Positions 25,988 to 30,358 of a DNA stretch of 30,358 bases are shown piece after piece (position 1 is the first letter of the stretch; each line of letters opens with the position of its first letter). The notes beneath the pieces are model-generated. The model was not told the DNA's origin, made no database searches, and worked only from the letters and a program-made list of their open reading frames with translations. The DNA comes from DASRTE01 sp035656095 (GTDB lineage Bacteria > Actinomycetota > Actinomycetes > Jiangellales > Jiangellaceae). The position numbers and the translations under genes were made by a program. Location of the stretch: contig DASRTE010000116.1 of the NCBI GenBank assembly GCA_035656095.1, forward strand, positions 1 to 30,358, in the 5' to 3' direction.

Positions 25988-27354
25988 CCGGCCTCGCTGA
26001 CGACGAGGCATTCGTCGACGAGCGGGACGCCGGCCCGCTGCCGGTCGTCGCGGTCGTCGGACGGCCCAACGTCGGCAAGTCGACACTGGTGAACCGCATC
26101 CTCGGCCGCCGCGAGGCCGTGGTCGAAGACGTCCCCGGTGTCACCCGCGACCGGGTCGCGTACGAGGCGAGCTGGTCGGGACGCCGGTTCACCCTCGTCG
26201 ACACCGGGGGGTGGAACCCCGAGGCGGAGGGGATGGCGGCCAGGATCACGGCCCAAGCCGAGATCGCGGCGGCCGCGGCCGATGTGGTGGTCTTCGTCGT
26301 CGACTCGACGGTGGGCGCGACGGACGCGGACGAGAATGTGGTGCGCGTCCTGCGCCGAGCGGGCAAGCCCGTCGTGTTGGCCGCCAACAAGGTCGACAGT
26401 GCCACAGGGGAGCCGGACGCCGCCGCGCTGTGGACCCTCGGCCTGGGCGAACCGCACCCGGTCTCGGCGCTGCACGGGAGGGGGAGCGGCGACCTTCTCG
26501 ACGCCGTACTCGAGACGCTGCCTGCCGCTCCGGCCGAAGCCTTGGGCATCGGCCGGGACGAGCCGCGCCGGGTCGCCCTGGTGGGCAAGCCGAACGTCGG
26601 CAAGTCCAGCCTGCTCAACCGACTGGCCGGCGAGGACCGCGTGGTCGTCGACGCCGTGCCCGGGACGACCGTCGATCCGGTCGACGAGATGGTCAGCCTC
26701 GGCGGGCGGACCTGGCGGTTCGTCGACACCGCCGGGATCCGCCGGCGGGTCAGGGAGGCGTCGGGTGCCGAGTACTTCGCGTCGCTGCGCACGGCTGCCG
26801 CACTCGACCGCGCCGAGGTGGCGGTGGTTCTCATCGACGCCAGCGAGCCGCTGTCGGAACAGGATCTCCGTATCGTCTCCATGGTGGTCGAGGCCGGCCG
26901 GGCCCTGGTTCTCGCCTACAACAAGTGGGACCTGGTCGACGAGGACCGACGGCACATGCTCGACCGTGAGATCGACCGCCAGCTGGTCAGAGTCACCTGG
27001 GCGCCGAGGGTCAACGTCTCCGCCCGTACCGGCCGCCATGCCGAGCGCCTCGTGCCGGCGATCGACACGGCGCTCGCGGGCTGGGAAACACGGGTGCCGA
27101 CGGCGCGGCTCAACACGTTCCTCGGTCACCTGGTCGCGGCGCATCCGCACCCGTTGCGGGGCGGCAGGCAGCCGCGCATCCTGTTCGCCACCCAGGCCGG
27201 GACGCGTCCGCCGCGCTTCGTTCTGTTCACGACCGGCTTCCTGGAGGCGTCCTACCGGCGTTTCATCGAGCGCCGGCTGCGCGAGGAGTTCGGGTTCGCC
27301 GGAACCCCGGTGGAGATCTCCGTTCGGGTCCGGGAGAAGCGCGGCCGGACGTAG
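25984..27354 (+). CDS. der: Ribosome-assembly GTPase Der (EngA)
   Basis: A 456-residue protein with the two tandem GTPase domains unique to Der. Domain 1 has GRPNVGKST (26-34), DTGGW (73-77) and NKVDS (about 136). Domain 2 has GKPNVGKSS (about 201-209), DTAGI and NKWDL (about 313). The C-terminal KH-like domain starts near 365 (RLNTFLGHLVAAHPHPLR) and ends REEFGFAGTPVEISVRVREK. It acts in 50S subunit maturation. It begins with a 19-residue acidic extension before the first domain, common in actinobacteria. The GTG at 25984 overlaps plsC by 4 bases. It is the last gene of this plus-strand run and converges on the DUF305 gene over 66 bases. Confidence 0.96.
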   Translation: MTGLADDEAFVDERDAGPLPVVAVVGRPNVGKSTLVNRILGRREAVVEDVPGVTRDRVAYEASWSGRRFTLVDTGGWNPEAEGMAARITAQAEIAAAAADVVVFVVDSTVGATDADENVVRVLRRAGKPVVLAANKVDSATGEPDAAALWTLGLGEPHPVSALHGRGSGDLLDAVLETLPAAPAEALGIGRDEPRRVALVGKPNVGKSSLLNRLAGEDRVVVDAVPGTTVDPVDEMVSLGGRTWRFVDTAGIRRRVREASGAEYFASLRTAAALDRAEVAVVLIDASEPLSEQDLRIVSMVVEAGRALVLAYNKWDLVDEDRRHMLDREIDRQLVRVTWAPRVNVSARTGRHAERLVPAIDTALAGWETRVPTARLNTFLGHLVAAHPHPLRGGRQPRILFATQAGTRPPRFVLFTTGFLEASYRRFIERRLREEFGFAGTPVEISVRVREKRGRT

Positions 27355-27420
27355 CCGCTCGGCAACCTGATCGAGCGCCTCGGCGCGAGTGCGAGGTTCG
27401 CGGCCTGGGTAGCCGTCCGC
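27355..27420. other. Convergent intergenic gap between der and the DUF305 gene
   Basis: A weak 6-bp inverted repeat, CGCTCG (27356-27361) with CGAGCG (27372-27377), is the only structure seen. There is no T tract on either strand. It may form part of a shared terminator; support is poor. Confidence 0.25.
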
Positions 27421-28086
27421 TCAGGAACCCGGTGTTGCGGCTATCTCGGCCAGCAGGCTCTTCATCCGGGCGATCTCGATCTTCTGGTCGGAGTCGATGT
27501 GCTGGGCCAGGCCGAACACTTCCGATTCCTGGCCGCCGTCATCGCTCGAGAGCAGCTCGGCGACCATCATCATGGCGCCTTCGTGATGGCGGATCATGTA
27601 CAGGAGGAACAGCTCGTCGAAGTCCCGGCCGCTCGCGGCCTCCAGGCTGGCCAGGTCGTCGGCGGTCAGCATGCCGGGCATCAGGTCGCCGTCGCCGTGA
27701 CGGTGCCCGGCGGACGCGTCGGGCACCTCTTCGCCTCGGTCCTCCAGCCATTGCTCCATCAAGGCGATCTCGTCGCGCTGGGACACGTCCATGCGCTCGG
27801 CCAGCTGCGGTAGGTCGTCGCGACCGGTACGGTCCGCGACCAGGTCGGTCATGACCAGAGCCTGTGCGTGGTGCGAGATCATGCCCTGCACGAACGCGAC
27901 GTCCGCCTCGGTGTACTGGGCATAGTCCAGCTCCGCGATCTCGTCTTCGGACAGCGGCGTGCCGGTCTCACCCGGCGGGCCGAGCTGGACCACCGGCGGC
28001 GCGTCCGGCTCGTCCTCGTCGGAGGAACACCCCGCGAGGACGACGAGTGTCAGCGCGGCGAGCAGGGTTCGGCGAGCGATCAACAT
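27421..28086 (-). CDS. DUF305 family lipoprotein
   Basis: A 221-residue exported lipoprotein. A signal peptide with the lipobox LAGC ends at Cys20, followed by a Ser/Asp/Glu-rich linker. The mature part contains two similar halves of the ferritin-like DUF305 fold: FVQGMISHHAQALVM (65-79) with QRDEIALMEQWL (103-114), and FLLYMIRHHEGAMMMV (160-175) with QKIEIARMKSLL (201-212). The paired HH and Met residues are the family hallmark and could bind metal, possibly copper, but this is inference. A His-rich stretch GHRHGDGD lies between the halves. The ATG at 28086 has GGAG upstream. It is divergent from the LVIVD gene, sharing a 165-base promoter region, a pairing I recall from other actinobacteria. 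Confidence 0.93.
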   Translation of the reverse strand: MLIARRTLLAALTLVVLAGCSSDEDEPDAPPVVQLGPPGETGTPLSEDEIAELDYAQYTEADVAFVQGMISHHAQALVMTDLVADRTGRDDLPQLAERMDVSQRDEIALMEQWLEDRGEEVPDASAGHRHGDGDLMPGMLTADDLASLEAASGRDFDELFLLYMIRHHEGAMMMVAELLSSDDGGQESEVFGLAQHIDSDQKIEIARMKSLLAEIAATPGS

Positions 28087-28135
28087 CAGTGGTGATCTCC
28101 GAAAATGTCCGATTCAGGCGGCTGGCTGGCTGTCC

Positions 28136-28141
28136 AGACTA
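28136..28141 (-). promoter_or_regulatory. Candidate -10 element for the DUF305 gene
   Basis: On the minus strand this reads TAGTCT, matching TANNNT, and would give a leader of about 43 bases with GGAG shortly before the ATG. A plus-strand counterpart for the LVIVD gene may be TAAGGT at 28185-28190. Both lie in the 165-base gap between the divergent genes. Confidence 0.35.
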
Positions 28142-28251
28142 TGGCCCTCGTCGCTCCTGACCCAGTAGGGTCGATTCGCCATCGTAAGGTCCTGCTGCGC
28201 AGCCGCCAATCGCGGCCGGGCGGGGCGAACGCTCCTCGGAGGTGGAAAGCC

Positions 28252-30069
28252 GTGGCAATGAAGCCTGTACTTCCCACACGTGGCAGACGGCGCGCCTTGG
28301 CGGTGATGGGGGCAACCCTCCTGCTCGCCACCGTGCTGCCGGCCGCCGCCTCAGCCCAGGGCGACGATCCCCGGGTCGGTCTCGACCCCGGGTACTTCCC
28401 GTGGTCCGAGGCCAGCAGCAACATCGAACTTCTCGACAACGACCCGCGCGAAGGGGCATTCGACGCCGCGCCCGGCAACTTCGGGTTCGTCAACTCCGAC
28501 CTGGCATTCATCGGGGACAACGCGATCGTCGGCAGCTTCAACGGCTTCCAGATCTACGACATCAGCGACCCGACGGACCCGGTCCTGCGCAGCTCGTTCG
28601 TGTGCCCGGGCGGTCAGGGCGATCCGTCTGTGTACGGGAACCTGCTGTTCATGTCCGTGGAGGAGACCCGCGGCCGGATCGACTGCGGCACCCAGGGATT
28701 CCCGCCCGGCACCCCGGTGGCCGCGGAGCGCTTCCGCGGCGTGCGCATCTTCGACATCAGCGACCTCGACAACCCGGTCCAGCTCCCCGGCGTGCAACTC
28801 TGCCGCGGTTCGCACACCCACACGCTGGTCACCGACCCGGCCGACCCGGACAACATCTACGTCTACAACTCCGGCACGGCGGGCGTCCGCCCGGCGGCCG
28901 AGTTGGCCGGCTGCGAGAACGCCGCCCTCACCCAGAGTCCGGTCACCACCGGGAACCCGACGCAGTGGCGCATCGACGTCATCAAGGTACCGCTGGCCGC
29001 ACCGGAGACGGCATCCGTCGTCAGCCAGCCGCGGATCTTCACCGACCCCGACACGGGCGCCTTCAACGGCCTGCAGAACACCCTTCCCGGCGCGCTGCAC
29101 CCGTCCGGTACGGCCTACTCGCCGCTGCCCAACACCAACACCTGCCACGACGTCACGGCGTTCCCGGAGATCGGCTTGCTGGCGGGTGCCTGCCAGGGCA
29201 ACGGCATCCTGCTCGACATCTCCGACCCGGTGAACCCGGTGCGCCTGGACGCGGTCTCCGACCCGAACTTCTCCTACTGGCACTCGGCCCAGTTCAGCAA
29301 CGACGGCACCAAGGTGATGTTCACCGACGAGTGGGGCGGCGGAACGAGCGCCCGCTGCCGGTCGACCGATCTGCCGGAGTGGGGCGCCGACGCCCTGTTC
29401 GACATCGTCGACGGCGAGCGAATGGATTTCCGGAGCTACTACAAGATGCCGGCGGTGCAGACCGTCAACGAGAACTGCGTGGCGCACAACTCGTCGGTCA
29501 TCCCGGTGCCGAACCGCGACATCTACGTCCAGGCCTGGTACCAGGGCGGAGTGTCGGTCGTCGACTTTACCGACACCGCGAACCCGGTGGAGATCGCGTT
29601 CTTCGACCGCGGCCCCATCACCACGCCGGCCAATCCCACGGGTCTCAACCTCGGTGGCCTGTGGGCGACGTACTGGTACAACGGCTTCGTCTACGGCACC
29701 GAGATCGCCCGCGGCTTCGACACGTTCGGTCTGGTGCCGAGCGACCAGCTGTCCGCCAACGAGATCGAGGCGGCCTCCGAGGTACAGCTGGACCAGTTCA
29801 ACTCCCAGCTGACGTCCGAGCTGGTGGCAGCGCCGAGCTTCGCGGTCGTGCTGGCCAACCTCGACCAGGTGGTCCGGGCGGCGGACATCGATGCCAAGAC
29901 CGCCGACAAGATCCGGCAGACCGTCGACAAGGCCGAGAAGCTGGTCGATCAAGGAGAGACCGCGTCGGCGCTGGACCAGCTGAACAACGCCGTCAGGCGA
30001 CTCGACGACTCCGAGGGCCAGGCCACGTTGAAACAAGCACTGGAGGACCTGATCAAGAGTCTGAGCTAA
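28252..30069 (+). CDS. Secreted LVIVD-repeat beta-propeller protein
   Basis: A 605-residue exported protein. The signal peptide has RGRRRALAVMGATLLLATVL and a likely cut after Ala35 (AAASA). The body contains at least four LVIVD-type blades: NGFQIYDISDPTDPV (about 98-112), RGVRIFDISDLDNPV (about 161), GNGILLDISDPVNPV (about 317) and GGVSVVDFTDTANPVE (about 433). His-bearing strands lie near them (RGSHTHTLV, TCHDVTAF, YWHSAQFS, CVAHNSSV), and there are about eight cysteines. The last 85 residues form a separate helical domain (AADIDAKTADKIRQTVDKA, ETASALDQLNNAVRRLDD) like the FIMAH-type ends of secreted actinobacterial proteins. Function unknown. GTG 28252 is preferred because GGAGG lies at 28238-28242; ATG 28258 is the alternative. 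Confidence 0.92.
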   Translation: MAMKPVLPTRGRRRALAVMGATLLLATVLPAAASAQGDDPRVGLDPGYFPWSEASSNIELLDNDPREGAFDAAPGNFGFVNSDLAFIGDNAIVGSFNGFQIYDISDPTDPVLRSSFVCPGGQGDPSVYGNLLFMSVEETRGRIDCGTQGFPPGTPVAAERFRGVRIFDISDLDNPVQLPGVQLCRGSHTHTLVTDPADPDNIYVYNSGTAGVRPAAELAGCENAALTQSPVTTGNPTQWRIDVIKVPLAAPETASVVSQPRIFTDPDTGAFNGLQNTLPGALHPSGTAYSPLPNTNTCHDVTAFPEIGLLAGACQGNGILLDISDPVNPVRLDAVSDPNFSYWHSAQFSNDGTKVMFTDEWGGGTSARCRSTDLPEWGADALFDIVDGERMDFRSYYKMPAVQTVNENCVAHNSSVIPVPNRDIYVQAWYQGGVSVVDFTDTANPVEIAFFDRGPITTPANPTGLNLGGLWATYWYNGFVYGTEIARGFDTFGLVPSDQLSANEIEAASEVQLDQFNSQLTSELVAAPSFAVVLANLDQVVRAADIDAKTADKIRQTVDKAEKLVDQGETASALDQLNNAVRRLDDSEGQATLKQALEDLIKSLS

Positions 30070-30073
30070 CTGC

Positions 30074-30358
30074 TCATCGGCCCTGCTCTGCCAGCCGGGC
30101 CGTGAGGATCTTCTGTACAAGTGACGACGGCAACGGGTTCTCCGGCGTGAAGTGAATGGTCGCGCCGGAGACCTCGTGCGTCTGCCGGATCTCGGGCTTC
30201 ATCGCCTTGGCAAGTTCCGGACTCATGGTGAAGAACGACAGGTGCTTCGGCTGCGCGACGAAGCCGACCAGGTCGCCGTCGAGTGCAAAGATCACGGCTG
30301 TGCCGTAGGAGATGCGCTCGCGGACCTCGGGGACGGTGGACTTGATGAGCTGGCGCAG
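30074..30358 (-). CDS. DUF1801 family protein (5' end beyond window)
   Basis: The C-terminal 94 residues of a DUF1801 (YdhG-like) protein. The frame stays open to the window edge, and the part upstream of an internal GTG (30295) still fits the family: VPEVRERISYGTAVIF, then LDGDLVGFVAQPKHLSFFT, EIRQTHEVSGATIHF and the closing PLPSSLVQKILTARLAE. The true start is therefore outside the window. These are small cytoplasmic proteins of unknown function, sometimes compared with frataxin/CyaY-like folds. Its stop is 4 bases from the LVIVD stop (convergent), with no room for a separate terminator. Confidence 0.88.
   Translation of the reverse strand: MRQLIKSTVPEVRERISYGTAVIFALDGDLVGFVAQPKHLSFFTMSPELAKAMKPEIRQTHEVSGATIHFTPENPLPSSLVQKILTARLAEQGR

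Noticed and set aside
27356..27377. Bidirectional terminator between der and the DUF305 gene
   Set aside because: The stem is only 6 bp with a 10-base loop and no T tract; such repeats are expected by chance in this composition.

Overview
The window is about 30 kb of GC-rich chromosomal DNA from a member of the Actinomycetota. Support for this: very high GC at third codon positions, many GTG (and two TTG) starts, actinobacterial genes (steA, steB, a TPR protein beside a NagD-like phosphatase), and a gene order that, as I remember it, follows the tlyA-nadK-recN-steA-steB-pyrG-NUDIX-xerD-parA-scpA-scpB-rluB-cmk-der block of mycobacteria and streptomycetes. I cannot place it below phylum from sequence alone. 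No tRNA, CRISPR array, insertion sequence, prophage or restriction system was seen.

Layout. 1-990: the 3' part of a 23S rRNA, a 5S rRNA and a strong hairpin terminator. 1036-4972: a TPR protein, a short SSB-like OB-fold protein, a DUF1015 protein on the minus strand, a NagD-like HAD phosphatase and a 65-residue acidic protein. 4979-11559: a tight plus-strand run of tlyA (rRNA methyltransferase), nadK, recN, steA, steB and a MraY/WecA-like membrane transferase. 11567-14259: a MurJ-like flippase and a GT4 glycosyltransferase. 14317-16679: pyrG and a NUDIX hydrolase, meeting a two-helix membrane protein on the minus strand. 17412-17740: the wreck of a glutathione peroxidase gene, then ald and xerD. 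20014-23111: parA-scpA-scpB-rluB. 23111-24573: aroH-tyrA. 24615-27354: cmk-plsC-der. 27421-30069: a divergent pair, a DUF305 lipoprotein and a secreted LVIVD-repeat protein. 30074-30358: a partial DUF1801 gene cut by the window end.

How the genes fit together. Most neighbours overlap by 4 bases or less (ATGA, GTGA, TTGA, TAGTG), so translational coupling is the rule. Themes are chromosome segregation and repair (xerD, parA, scpA, scpB, recN), the cell envelope (steA, steB, MraY-like, MurJ-like, GT4), nucleotide and cofactor supply (pyrG, nadK, cmk), ribosome modification and assembly (tlyA, rluB, der), and tyrosine synthesis (aroH feeding tyrA).

Most of the window is conserved core genome. 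The parts that deserve a second look are the glutathione peroxidase pseudogene that has lost its catalytic Cys/Sec region, the uncharacterised DUF305/LVIVD pair, the lipid-linked glycan module beside steAB, the degenerate MraY-like protein, and a repeated arrangement in which a -10-like hexamer lies 6-7 bases before the start codon, suggesting leaderless mRNAs.
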